The notes under the pieces are model-generated. The model saw only the letters and a program-made list of their open reading frames with translations. It searched no databases and was not told where the DNA came from. A stretch of 64,000 nt of DNA from Alcaligenaceae bacterium SAGV5 (GTDB lineage Bacteria; Pseudomonadota; Gammaproteobacteria; Burkholderiales; Burkholderiaceae_B): positions 124,001-188,000 of the forward strand of contig SPDP01000006.1 in assembly GCA_009360345.1 (NCBI GenBank), written 5' to 3'. This document shows, piece by piece, positions 16,944 through 25,262 of this stretch (position 1 is its first letter; each line of letters begins with the position of its first letter). The translations under genes and the position numbers were made by a program.

Positions 16944-17786
16944 TTAGCGCTGATACGCGCCGAGGCCGGGCTTGAACGACTTGTCGTCCAGGAATTGCTT
17001 CATGGCGTTGTCGCGGCCACGCTCCGGATCGTGGAAGGTGGACTGGTCGACCTTGGCCATCAGGTAGTCCGTCGCCTGTTCCCAGCTCATCTCGGCCGCC
17101 ATGCGATGGGCGATCTTGGCCGTGCGCAGCACGGTGGGATTCTTCTCCATCAGGACCTTGGCCAGTTGGCGGGTGCGCTCACGCAGGCGCTCGCGCGGCA
17201 CGGCTTCGTTGACCAGGCCGATATCGGCGGCGCGGCGGCCATCGAAAGTCTCGCCCGTCATCACGTAGTACATGGCTTCGCGCTCGCGCACCAGCGAGGC
17301 CACCGCGCGGCTGACGACGCCGGCGGGGATGATGCCCCAGTTGATCTCGGAAAGCCCGAACTGGGCTTCCTCGGCGGCGATCGCCAGGTCGCAGGACACC
17401 AGCGGCGTGAAAGCGCCGCCGAAGCACCAGCCGTTGACCATGGCGATGGTGGGCTTGGCGTAGAAGCGCAGCTGGCGCCATTGCCACTGGGCGTTGGCGC
17501 GGTACAGCTTGATGCGCTCCTTGGGATCGTTGTCGGTGCCCCGGAAGTACTCACGCAGGTCCATCCCGGCCGAGAACGCGTCGCCCGCGCCGGTCAGCAC
17601 CAGGACCTTGCAACGTTCGTCCGACTCCAATTCCTCCAACACCCGGACCATGTTGTAGACGATGCCCGGGTTGATGGCGTTGCGTTTCGTGGGCCGGTTC
17701 AAGGTGACCCATGCGATGCCGTCTTCGAAATCGACGAGTACGGGCGATTGGTCGTTGGACTGGGCGGCTGTCTGGTTGGCGCTCAT
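16944..17786 (-). CDS. Hydroxycinnamoyl-CoA hydratase/lyase-like crotonase
   Basis: A 280-residue crotonase-fold enzyme strongly resembling feruloyl-/p-coumaroyl-CoA hydratase-lyase. Visible features are FSAGMDLREYFR with Tyr80, VNGWCFGGAFTPLVSCDLAIAA as second oxyanion segment, and FGLSEINWGIIPAG with Glu147, matching (from memory) Tyr75 and Glu143 of the characterised enzyme. The family hydrates the side-chain double bond and then splits off acetyl-CoA, giving a benzaldehyde such as vanillin. It is the first gene of the minus-strand operon, with GAGGAG before the start and a candidate operator over its promoter. Chlorobenzoyl-type or other crotonases are alternatives. Confidence 0.85.
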   Translation of the reverse strand: MSANQTAAQSNDQSPVLVDFEDGIAWVTLNRPTKRNAINPGIVYNMVRVLEELESDERCKVLVLTGAGDAFSAGMDLREYFRGTDNDPKERIKLYRANAQWQWRQLRFYAKPTIAMVNGWCFGGAFTPLVSCDLAIAAEEAQFGLSEINWGIIPAGVVSRAVASLVREREAMYYVMTGETFDGRRAADIGLVNEAVPRERLRERTRQLAKVLMEKNPTVLRTAKIAHRMAAEMSWEQATDYLMAKVDQSTFHDPERGRDNAMKQFLDDKSFKPGLGAYQR

Positions 17787-17829
17787 GGCTTGTCTCCTCG
17801 TGGATGCCGGATAAATTGCGTACGACCCA

Positions 17830-17852
17830 TTATATAAGACTACTTTATATAA
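17830..17852. promoter_or_regulatory. Promoter and paired TTATATAA operator of the hydratase/lyase operon
   Basis: Two perfect copies of the self-complementary octamer TTATATAA (17830-17837 and 17845-17852) separated by seven bases. On the minus strand the proximal copy overlaps a perfect -10 box TATAAT (17829-17834), 42 bases upstream of the start codon. No strong -35 is seen. A protein bound here would block the promoter. The same layout recurs at 5582 near tetR. Confidence 0.6.
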
Positions 17853-18093
17853 GGAAACATTCTTTTATCCAGGGAATTGCCACCTCGGGTTTCCTCTAGT
17901 GACAAGCGCATTTTGCCGTGCGCCACGGCTCGGGGTTTTCCTTGATCGTCGATATTATTTTTATCCATATAATTTTATCGACAAAAATTTCCATTGATAT
18001 CTTTATCGATTTTTTTCGTCACCCACTGAACGGCACGATAAGACGCGCGCCCCGACCCCGTCGGGAATACCCGCCATGGAGGAGGAACACATC
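17853..18093. promoter_or_regulatory. AT-rich divergent intergenic region
   Basis: Together with the operator this is the only stretch over 300 bases without a gene (17787-18093). It separates the hydratase/lyase gene (-) and a Bug gene (+). From about 17950 to 18020 it is unusually AT-rich, with two copies of TTTATCGA, and probably holds the Bug promoter. No open frame in it looks coding. Confidence 0.5.
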
Positions 18094-19080
18094 ATGAAGA
18101 ACCCGGTTTTTCTGGTTGGACTTTCCACAGCCTGCCTCGCAGCCCTGACCTTTGCCACCCCCGCCGCCTACGGCGATACGTTTCCCGACCGCCCCATCAA
18201 ACTGATCCTGCCCTTTTCGCCGGGCGGCAACCCCGACACCGTGTCGCGCATCCTTGCCCAGGAAATGGGCAAGCGGCTCAAGCAGCCCGTCATCGTGGAG
18301 AACCGCGCGGGCGCCAACTCCATCATCGCGTCGGACCTCGTGGCCAAGGCACCGGCCGATGGCCATACCCTGCTCTACACGACCGGCTCGCACGTCATCA
18401 ACCCGCTGCTGTACAAATCGCTGCCCTACGACACCGCCAAGGATTTCGTCCCCGTCGTGCTCGTGGGATCGACCCGCGGCCAGGTACTCGTGGTGACGCC
18501 GTCCCTGCCGGTCAAGAGCGTGCAGGACCTGGTCAGGCTCGCCGCGCCGGCGACCTCCAACATTCCCTACGGCTCGGCCGGCATCGGCAACACCATGCAT
18601 CTGGTCGCCGAATACTTCAACTACAAGGCGGGCACGCATCTCGTCCACGTTCCCTACAAGGGCGCCGCCCCCGCCATGAACGCGGTCATGTCGGGCGAGG
18701 TGAAACTGGCCTTCCTCAACCCGGTCTCGGCGATCGAACAGGTCAAGAGCGGAACGCTGCGCGCGATCGCGGTGACCGGCTCGACCCGCTTCCCGCAATT
18801 GCCCGACGTGCCGACAGTGGAAGAAGCCGGCGTCGCCGGCTATGAAGTCCAGGGCGGCTGGCAAGGCGCGCTGGCCCCGGCGGGCACGCCGCCCGAGATC
18901 GTGGCCCGGCTGAACCGCGCCTTCAACGATGCGCTGGCCTCGCCCGCCCTCAAGGAACGCCTCGCCTCCATGGGGCTGGACGTGGCGGGCGGCTCGCCCC
19001 AGGACATGGCGAACTACCTCGCCAAGGAAACCGCGACCTACACAGACATCATGCAGGCCGCCAAGATCGAAAAACAATAG
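18094..19080 (+). CDS. Bug/TctC-family periplasmic solute-binding protein
   Basis: A 328-residue Bug protein with signal peptide MKNPVFLVGLSTACLAALTF and mature motifs PFSPGGNPDTVSR, VIVENRAGANS and VPYKGAAPA. The start at 18094 is preceded by GGAGGAGG with an eight-base spacer, better than the upstream in-frame ATG at 18076, which lies within that Shine-Dalgarno region. It is divergent from the hydroxycinnamoyl-CoA operon, which already contains one Bug gene, so two binding proteins may feed one route. Its stop lies next to the truncated end of the fecR remnant. Confidence 0.9.
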   Translation: MKNPVFLVGLSTACLAALTFATPAAYGDTFPDRPIKLILPFSPGGNPDTVSRILAQEMGKRLKQPVIVENRAGANSIIASDLVAKAPADGHTLLYTTGSHVINPLLYKSLPYDTAKDFVPVVLVGSTRGQVLVVTPSLPVKSVQDLVRLAAPATSNIPYGSAGIGNTMHLVAEYFNYKAGTHLVHVPYKGAAPAMNAVMSGEVKLAFLNPVSAIEQVKSGTLRAIAVTGSTRFPQLPDVPTVEEAGVAGYEVQGGWQGALAPAGTPPEIVARLNRAFNDALASPALKERLASMGLDVAGGSPQDMANYLAKETATYTDIMQAAKIEKQ

Positions 19081-19099
19081 CCAGACAACGTGGAGACCA

Positions 19100-19431
19100 G
19101 ACCGTGACCGCATCGCCCGCCCCAGCCCCGAACGCATGGCCAGCCCGCCCAGGCCCCGCAGCATGGCGCGGCGGCGGCTTGCCCGCGATCCGGCCAGGTC
19201 CAGCGCCGCCGCCGACATCTTGCCCGGCACGCTGCCCAACCGGCGTTGCAGCCGTTCGAGCTGGCCCCAGGCCCACTTGTTGTCGGCATTGCCATCGCGC
19301 CACTGGGCCCATCGTTCGCGCTGCGCGGCGTCCTGCGGCCCGGCGCACAGCTGCGCGTGCCATTGCGCGGCTTCGCGCAGCGCCAGGAGACGAGAGGCGG
19401 AAACGGCGCCCGCCGGGCCGGCGGCCGTCAC
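19100..19431 (-). pseudogene. fecR: fecR remnant, truncated anti-sigma/sensor protein
   Basis: A GTG at 19431 overlaps the fecI stop, as in intact fecI-fecR pairs. The first 95 or so codons read as the cytoplasmic N-terminal domain of FecR (REAAQWHAQLCAGPQDAAQR, then WAQWRDGNADNKWAWGQLERLQRRLG). Homology-like sequence fades near 19130-19100, before the expected membrane segment and periplasmic domain. The frame then runs without a stop through the antisense of the neighbouring Bug gene to about 18019. The protein therefore lacks the parts that contact the TonB-dependent receptor. The left end is approximate. Confidence 0.7.
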
Positions 19432-19967
19432 GCGGCGAACTCTCCGGTCCGCACCAGGAAAAGCAGGCACTGCTCCGTCGCGCGAGCCATATATTTCTTG
19501 ACGGAACTGACCGTGACCTCCAGGCGCTGGGCGATCTCGGCATAGCCCAGCCCCTCGAGCTGCGACATCAGAAAGGCTTGCCGCGGCTTCGCGCCCAACC
19601 CCTGCAGCATCGCATCGATTTCGCAGAGCGTTTCGATCGCGGCCAGTTGCATCTCGGGCGAGAACTGGACGGGCTCGGGAGCGAACGCCAGCGCGTCCAG
19701 CCACGCCCGCTCCAGCGCCTGGCGGCGGAAATGGTCGACCATGACGCGGTTGGCGATGGTGACGAGGTAGTGGCGCGGTTCATGCAGCACCGGCAACTGC
19801 CCTTTCGCGACGCCCGCCAGTATCCGCAGGAAGGTATCCTGGGCGAAATCGGCGGCCATGTGCGTATCGCCCAGCTTGCGCCGCAGCCAGTCCTGCAGCC
19901 ACCGCTGGTGCTCGCTGTACAGCGTCGACATGGACTGAGGCGACGGCGAAGTATTGACGGCATCCAT
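19428..19967 (-). CDS. fecI: FecI-like ECF RNA polymerase sigma factor
   Basis: A 179-residue iron-starvation sigma factor. Region 2 contains LGDTHMAADFAQDTFLRILA and RHYLVTIANRVMVDHFRRQALERA, and region 4 contains MSQLEGLGYAEIAQRLEVTVSSVKKYMARA. These are characteristic of FecI rather than RpoE. It would direct transcription of a siderophore or haem receptor gene, but none is present in this window. A candidate Fur box lies 36 bases upstream, which fits iron control. Its partner fecR is truncated, so the sigma factor may be uncontrolled or silent. Confidence 0.9.
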   Translation of the reverse strand: MDAVNTSPSPQSMSTLYSEHQRWLQDWLRRKLGDTHMAADFAQDTFLRILAGVAKGQLPVLHEPRHYLVTIANRVMVDHFRRQALERAWLDALAFAPEPVQFSPEMQLAAIETLCEIDAMLQGLGAKPRQAFLMSQLEGLGYAEIAQRLEVTVSSVKKYMARATEQCLLFLVRTGEFAA

Positions 19968-20002
19968 GGAGAATTGCCCGCCTCGTTTTTATGGATCTTA
20001 AT

Positions 20003-20021
20003 GATAATGATACTTGTTCTT
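20003..20021 (+). promoter_or_regulatory. Candidate Fur box upstream of fecI
   Basis: GATAATGATACTTGTTCTT matches the 19-bp consensus GATAATGATAATCATTATC at 14 positions, with the first ten identical. It sits in an AT-rich gap directly upstream of fecI. Fur-iron repression of FecI-type sigma genes is well established. Confidence 0.65.
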
Positions 20022-20101
20022 ATTTAATAATCAAGAAGATCCATCTCCGCCGGGGTGCCAGTCACCGCCGCGCCCGGCCGGACCGGGCGCGGAAGCGACG
20101 A

Positions 20102-21088
20102 TCAATCCCCGACGATCTTCCGTTCGCGGATGATGGCGCCGAAGCGCTTGGCGTCATACTCCGCCCGTTCGTGGAACTGCTCGGGCGTCATGGGCGCGGG
20201 ATCTCCGCCCAGGGCCACGAGGCGCTCGCGGAAGGCGGGCGTGCCCACGATCTTGTTGATCTCGGTATTGAGCCTGGCGACGATGTCCTTGGGCGTGCCG
20301 GCGGGCGCGTAGAACCCGAACACGGTGTCGGCATCGAAGCCCTTCAGGCCGGCCTCGTCCAGCGTGGGTACGTTGGGGAACACCGGCGAGCGCGTCAGGC
20401 TGCCCACGGCCAGCATGTTGAGCTTGCCCGATTGCACGTGCTGCATGGCGATGCCCGGGTCGAAGGCGAAGTCGATCTGCCCGGCCAGCAGATCCACCAG
20501 CGCGGGGGCGGCGCCGCGATACGGAACATGGATGGCGCTCACGCCGGCCTGGCTCTGGAACATCTCCGCCGCCAGGTGAGGCGAACTGCCGTTGCCCGGG
20601 GTACCGTAGGTCAGCTTGCCGGGGTTGGCCTTCAGGTAGCCGATGAACGACTTGACGTCGGCGGGCAGCTTGCCCGGCTTGACCACCAGGAACACCTTGA
20701 CCTTGGCGGCCGCGGCGACCGGCGCAAGATCCTTGATGGGGTCGAAGGACATCTTGGGATAGATGAACGGGTTGACCGACACCATGCCGCCGGAACTCAT
20801 CAAGAGGGTATAGCCGTCAGGCGCCGAGCGGGCCACCGATTCGCCGCCGATGTTGCCGCCCGCCCCGCCCTTGTTCTCGACCACCACGGGCTGGCCCAGC
20901 GCCTCCTGCAGGGGGCCGGTGATGGCTCGCGCGATCTGGTCGGCGGCACCGCCCGGCGGGAAATTCACCACGACTTTCACGGGCTTGGCCGGGTAGGACT
21001 GCGCCATGGCGCCGAAGGCCACGGCGCATCCCAGCGCGAGCGCGCTCCATCTGGCCGCGAAGGCCGCTTTGCCTGCTTGACGGTTCAT
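20102..21088 (-). CDS. Bug/TctC-family periplasmic solute-binding protein
   Basis: A 328-residue Bug protein. The signal region MNRQAGKAAFAARWSALALG leads to a cleavage site after AMAQ; mature motifs are NFPPGGAADQIAR, VVENKGGAGGN and VPYRGAAPA. ATG at 21088 is preferred to 21109 because GGAG stands six bases upstream. It is the last gene of the benzoylformate decarboxylase-aldehyde dehydrogenase set, 83 bases after the dehydrogenase gene, so its ligand may be an aromatic 2-oxo or 2-hydroxy acid (inference). Confidence 0.9.
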   Translation of the reverse strand: MNRQAGKAAFAARWSALALGCAVAFGAMAQSYPAKPVKVVVNFPPGGAADQIARAITGPLQEALGQPVVVENKGGAGGNIGGESVARSAPDGYTLLMSSGGMVSVNPFIYPKMSFDPIKDLAPVAAAAKVKVFLVVKPGKLPADVKSFIGYLKANPGKLTYGTPGNGSSPHLAAEMFQSQAGVSAIHVPYRGAAPALVDLLAGQIDFAFDPGIAMQHVQSGKLNMLAVGSLTRSPVFPNVPTLDEAGLKGFDADTVFGFYAPAGTPKDIVARLNTEINKIVGTPAFRERLVALGGDPAPMTPEQFHERAEYDAKRFGAIIRERKIVGD

Positions 21089-21171
21089 GTCTGTCTCCTG
21101 TTTTGTCATGAACGAACCACGGGTCCCCGCTGCGTCGCCCGACCGCAGCGGGCGACCGGCAGGCGGGGCGA

Positions 21172-22623
21172 TCAGAACGGATAGTGGCGCGGCGTGGTCT
21201 GCACGGTGATCCAGCGCAGTTCGGTGAATTCATGGATGCCGGCGTTGCCGCCGAAACGCCCGATGCCGCTGGCCTTGACACCGCCGAACGGCATCTGCGC
21301 CTCGTCGTGCACGGTCGGGCCGTTGACGTGGCAGATGCCCGACTCGATGCGCCGAGCCACCTGCATGGCGCGCGCCACGTCGCGCCCGAACACGGCCGAG
21401 GACAAGCCGTACTCGGTGTCGTTCGCGCTGGCGATGGCGGCTTCGACGCCATCGACCCGCACCACGGCCTTGACCGGGCCGAAGGACTCCTCGCCATAGA
21501 TACGCATGTCGGGCGTGACGCGGTCCAGGACGGTGGCGGGCATGAGCGTGTTCTCCGCCTTGCCGCCGCATACCAGCACCGCGCCCTTGGCCAGCGCGTC
21601 GTCGATCATGGCATTGCAGCGTTCGACCGTGCCCATGTCGACCACGGACCCCAGTACCGCGGGCCCCTTGCGCGGGTCCTGCAACGGCAGCGACCTGGCC
21701 TTGGCACCGAAGCGCGCAACGAAATCGTCGGCGATCTTGTCGTCGACGATGATGCGCTCGGTGGACATGCAGATCTGGCCCGAATTGGCGAAGGCGCCGA
21801 AGGCGGCGGCATTGACCGCGGCGTCCAGGTCGGCGTCGTCCAGGATCACCAGCGGCGCCTTGCCGCCCAGTTCCAGCACGACCGGCTTGAGATACCTGGC
21901 GCAGGTCTGCGCGATGATCCTGCCCACGCGGGTCGAACCGGTGAAATTCACCCGACGCACGGCGGGATGCGCGATGGCGGCCTCGACCACCGCGCCCGCG
22001 TCCGCCGGGGCATTGGTGACGAAGTTGACCACGCCCGCCGGGAAACCCGCCTCGTTCAAGGCATCGACGATCAGGCCATGCGTGGCGGGGCACAGCTCGG
22101 ACCCCTTGAACACGACCGTGTTGCCGCAGGCCAGCGGCACGGCCAGCGAACGCACGCCCAGGATCACCGGCGCGTTCCACGGCGCGATGCCCAGCACCAC
22201 GCCGGCGCCCTGGCGCACGGCCATGGCCAGGCTGCCCGGCACGTCGGACGGGATGACCTCGCCGCTGATCTGCGTGGTCAGCGCGGCGGCTTCCTGCAGC
22301 ATGCCGGCGGCCAGATGGACATTGAAACCGGCCCACATGGCCGATGCGCCGGTCTCGGCCGCCATGGCCTCGGCGAAGGCCGAGCCCTTGGCTTCCAGCG
22401 CCTGGGCGGCCTTGAGCAGCAGGGCCCGGCGCTCGCCCGGCCCGGTCTCGCGCCAGCTCGTGAACGCACGCGCGGCGGCGTCGACGGCGCGGGTCATGTC
22501 CTCGGGCGTCGCCGCCGGTGCCCGCGTCGCGACCGAACCGTCCAGCGGGTTGCGCCGCTCGAAGGTCGCCTTGCCGGAAGCCTCGGCGGATTGGCCGTCG
22601 ATCAGCATGGATAGGGTTTTCAT
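21172..22623 (-). CDS. NAD(P)-dependent aromatic aldehyde dehydrogenase (vanillin/benzaldehyde/salicylaldehyde type)
   Basis: A 483-residue aldehyde dehydrogenase. GIAPWNAPVILG and GSTRVGR contact the cofactor, the general base Glu is in LELGGKAPLVILDDADLD (near residue 250) and the nucleophile Cys in NSGQICMSTERI (near residue 285). The C-terminal CHVNGPTVHDEAQMPFGG segment is typical of vanillin and salicylaldehyde dehydrogenases. It should oxidise an aryl aldehyde to the benzoate. The gene upstream makes benzaldehyde from benzoylformate, and the hydratase/lyase 4 kb away makes vanillin-type aldehydes, so either substrate would fit. CAGGAG stands before the start. Confidence 0.88.
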   Translation of the reverse strand: MKTLSMLIDGQSAEASGKATFERRNPLDGSVATRAPAATPEDMTRAVDAAARAFTSWRETGPGERRALLLKAAQALEAKGSAFAEAMAAETGASAMWAGFNVHLAAGMLQEAAALTTQISGEVIPSDVPGSLAMAVRQGAGVVLGIAPWNAPVILGVRSLAVPLACGNTVVFKGSELCPATHGLIVDALNEAGFPAGVVNFVTNAPADAGAVVEAAIAHPAVRRVNFTGSTRVGRIIAQTCARYLKPVVLELGGKAPLVILDDADLDAAVNAAAFGAFANSGQICMSTERIIVDDKIADDFVARFGAKARSLPLQDPRKGPAVLGSVVDMGTVERCNAMIDDALAKGAVLVCGGKAENTLMPATVLDRVTPDMRIYGEESFGPVKAVVRVDGVEAAIASANDTEYGLSSAVFGRDVARAMQVARRIESGICHVNGPTVHDEAQMPFGGVKASGIGRFGGNAGIHEFTELRWITVQTTPRHYPF

Positions 22624-22665
22624 GTCAGTCTCCTGCTTGGGAAGAATGGGGTCGGGACCATGGAA

Positions 22666-24234
22666 TCACGCGATTTCCACGTCCACCAGGATGGGCACCG
22701 GCGACGCCAGCGCCTCGCGCAGCACATCGGCCAGCTTGGCGGGATCCGACACCCGGACGCCCTGGCAGCCATGCCCGCGCGCCAGCGACACGAAGTCGAG
22801 ATCGGGCAGGTCGGTGCCGGCGAGCGGATCCCCGGGCTTAAAGCCGAAGGTGGGCGCGAATTCCGTCAGGGCAGCATAGCGCCGGTTGTTCAGGATCACG
22901 AAGGTGATGGGCAGCTTGAGCTGGGCCGCGGTCCACAGCGCCTGGATGGAGTACATGCTGGAACCGTCGCCGATCAGGCCGATGACCTTGCTTTGCGGCT
23001 TGGCCAGCGCGACCCCCACGGCGGCCGGCATGCTGTAGCCCAGGCCGCCGCTGCACATGGTGTAGAAGGTCTCGCTTTGCAGCATGGGCAGGTACTTGTG
23101 CATGACCGGCCGCGCGCTGGGCGATTCCTCGACCACGATGGAAGCCGGATCGCGCGCCTCGGCCAGCGTCTGCAGCACATAGGCGACCGACATGGGCGAG
23201 GACGGCTCGGCGCGCGGTAGCGGCGCCCGCGGCGCCGGCAGTTCGCGGACGGGCGGCGACGTGCGCGCCAGCAGTTCGCGCACGCCCAGGCTGATGCTGC
23301 CGACCGCCGCGGTGCCCACCGGCGCCCAGGCGGCGACCTGGGGATCGTCGGTGAGCTGCACCAGCTTCGCGCCGGCAGGCAGGTGCGGCCCGAAGCCCTC
23401 GACGTGGTAGGTGAAGGCCGGCGCGCCGATCACGAAGATGCAGTCGTAACCGCCCAGCATCGAGACGATCTTCTCGCGGATGGCGGGCAGGAAACCCATG
23501 AACTGGCGATGATCCTCGGGAAAACCGCAGCGGCCCGACATGGGCGCGACCCACACGCCGGCCTGGTGGCGCTCGGCCAGTTGCACCACGTCGTCCCAGG
23601 CGCCATCGCGGTCGACGGCGGCGCCGATGACGAAGGCCGGCCGGCGCGCCGTATCCAGCGCGCCGGCGATCTCGGTCATGATCTCGGGATCAGGCCGCAG
23701 CAGCTTGCCGACGCGGCGCGCCTCGACCGGCTCGCACTCGCGCGCCCAGTCGTCCGCCGGCACCGAGATCAGCACCGGACCGCAGGGAGGCTGCATGGCG
23801 ATGTAGTAGCCGCGCGCGATGGCCAGCGGAACATCCTCGGCCCGCGCCGGTTCGCAGCTCCACTTCACGTAGGGTTTGGGCAGCTCGGTGGCCTGCGCCG
23901 AATGCAGGAAGGGATCGAAAGGCAGGATGGAGCGCGACTGCTGGCCGGCGGTGATGACCAGCGGCGTGCGGTTCTTGTAGGCGGTGAAGATGGTGCCCAT
24001 GGCGTTGCCCACGCCCGCCGCCGAATGCAGGTTGATGAACGAGGCGTTGCGGCGGGCCTGCGCGTAGCCGTCGGCCATGGCGACCACCACGCCTTCGTGC
24101 AACCCCAGCACATAGTCGAAGTCGCCGGGAAAATCGAGGAAGAGCGGCAGCTCGGTGGATCCCGGGTTGCCGAAGATGGTGGTCATGTCGAAGGCGCGCA
24201 GCAGGTCGAGCACGGCTTCGCGGACGGTGGTCAT
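22666..24234 (-). CDS. mdlC: Benzoylformate decarboxylase (ThDP enzyme)
   Basis: A 522-residue thiamine-diphosphate enzyme. GNPGSTELP places Ser26, LHEGVV places Glu47 and NLHSAAG places His70, the exact numbering of the active-site residues in Pseudomonas benzoylformate decarboxylase. YHVEGFG supplies a His at residue 277, corresponding to His281. The cofactor motif GDGSSMYSIQALWTAAQ is in the C-terminal third. It converts benzoylformate (phenylglyoxylate) to benzaldehyde and CO2. Start 24234 has GGAG upstream; a longer frame to 24336 overlaps the divergent promoter and is rejected. It heads the operon with the aldehyde dehydrogenase, 42 bases apart. Confidence 0.9.
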   Translation of the reverse strand: MTTVREAVLDLLRAFDMTTIFGNPGSTELPLFLDFPGDFDYVLGLHEGVVVAMADGYAQARRNASFINLHSAAGVGNAMGTIFTAYKNRTPLVITAGQQSRSILPFDPFLHSAQATELPKPYVKWSCEPARAEDVPLAIARGYYIAMQPPCGPVLISVPADDWARECEPVEARRVGKLLRPDPEIMTEIAGALDTARRPAFVIGAAVDRDGAWDDVVQLAERHQAGVWVAPMSGRCGFPEDHRQFMGFLPAIREKIVSMLGGYDCIFVIGAPAFTYHVEGFGPHLPAGAKLVQLTDDPQVAAWAPVGTAAVGSISLGVRELLARTSPPVRELPAPRAPLPRAEPSSPMSVAYVLQTLAEARDPASIVVEESPSARPVMHKYLPMLQSETFYTMCSGGLGYSMPAAVGVALAKPQSKVIGLIGDGSSMYSIQALWTAAQLKLPITFVILNNRRYAALTEFAPTFGFKPGDPLAGTDLPDLDFVSLARGHGCQGVRVSDPAKLADVLREALASPVPILVDVEIA

Positions 24235-24316
24235 GAATCGTCTCCGCGGTTTGATGTTTCCGGACGAGGCCGGCGGATCCCGAGAGTATGGCGAGCACAC
24301 CCTTGCCTGAACATTG

Positions 24317-24332
24317 CTTTTTAGGGAAAAAG
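24317..24332. promoter_or_regulatory. Candidate LysR site between mdlC and lysR
   Basis: CTTTTT-AGGG-AAAAAG lies in the 113-bp divergent gap, 15 bases upstream of the LysR start. The position suits an autoregulatory LysR site, but the repeat is simple and could arise by chance. Confidence 0.35.
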
Positions 24333-24347
24333 TCATTACCTTTTGGC

Positions 24348-25262
24348 ATGACTTTCGATATACGCCAGCTCAACGCTTTCCTGTCCGTGGTCCAGCACGG
24401 GACGCTGGGCCGGGCGGCACAGACGCTGAACATCACCCAGCCTGCCCTCAGCCGCACCATCCGCCGGCTGGAAGACCAGGTCGGCGCCCCGCTGTTCGAG
24501 CGCTACGCCACCGGCATGATGCTGACCAGCTTCGGGCAGGCGCTGCTGCCCCACGCCACGCTGCTGCAGCGCCAGGCCGAACAGGCCACCGAGGAAATCA
24601 ACGCGCTGCGCGGCCTCTCGCGCGGCACCATACGCGTCGGGGCGGTCGCCAGCGCCGTCAGCCTCGTGCTGCCCATGGCCATCGGACGCGTCCTGGCCCA
24701 GTGGCCCAACCTGCAGGTACACATCGTCGAAGGCGTGGGCGACCTGCTGACCGACGCGCTGCTGAACCATGACATCGACCTGGCCATCGGCGTGTCGATG
24801 CCGGACACGACGGACATCTGCGTCATTCCCGACTGCGAATGGCACGACATCAGCCAGATCATCGCCGCGGCCACGCATCCGCTGCGCAAGCGCGCGCGGC
24901 TGCGGCTGGAAGATACGCAGGGCCACAAATGGGTGCTGCCGCCGCGCGGCACGGCACCGTTCGACGAACTCATGCACCAGTTCGCCTCGCGCGGCCTGCC
25001 TTCGCCCGACATCGTGGTCGAGACGCGCTCCATCATCGCCATCAAGAGCATGGTGGCCCACGCCGGCTTCCTGAGCTGGATGCCCCACCCGATGTTCGAG
25101 GCCGAGCGCGGCGCCGGACTGGTCGATGCCCTGTCCATCCCCGGCGCGGCCCTGCAGCGCCGGCTGATGGTGTTCCGCCGCACCAAGGGCATTCTTCCCC
25201 AGCCGGCCATCAAGCTGTTGGACGAACTGCGGCTGATGTGGGGGTCGCCCCCTACCCGCTGA
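24348..25262 (+). CDS. LysR-family transcriptional regulator
   Basis: A 304-residue LysR protein: helix-turn-helix MTFDIRQLNAFLSVVQHGTL, then NITQPALSRTIRRLEDQ and LFERYATGMML, then the effector domain starting near residue 92. ATG at 24348 is chosen because it begins exactly where LysR proteins begin; the longer frame would reach into the mdlC promoter. It is divergent from mdlC and converges on glcF, whose coding end it overlaps by 11 bp. It probably activates the mdlC operon in response to an aromatic acid. Confidence 0.9.
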   Translation: MTFDIRQLNAFLSVVQHGTLGRAAQTLNITQPALSRTIRRLEDQVGAPLFERYATGMMLTSFGQALLPHATLLQRQAEQATEEINALRGLSRGTIRVGAVASAVSLVLPMAIGRVLAQWPNLQVHIVEGVGDLLTDALLNHDIDLAIGVSMPDTTDICVIPDCEWHDISQIIAAATHPLRKRARLRLEDTQGHKWVLPPRGTAPFDELMHQFASRGLPSPDIVVETRSIIAIKSMVAHAGFLSWMPHPMFEAERGAGLVDALSIPGAALQRRLMVFRRTKGILPQPAIKLLDELRLMWGSPPTR

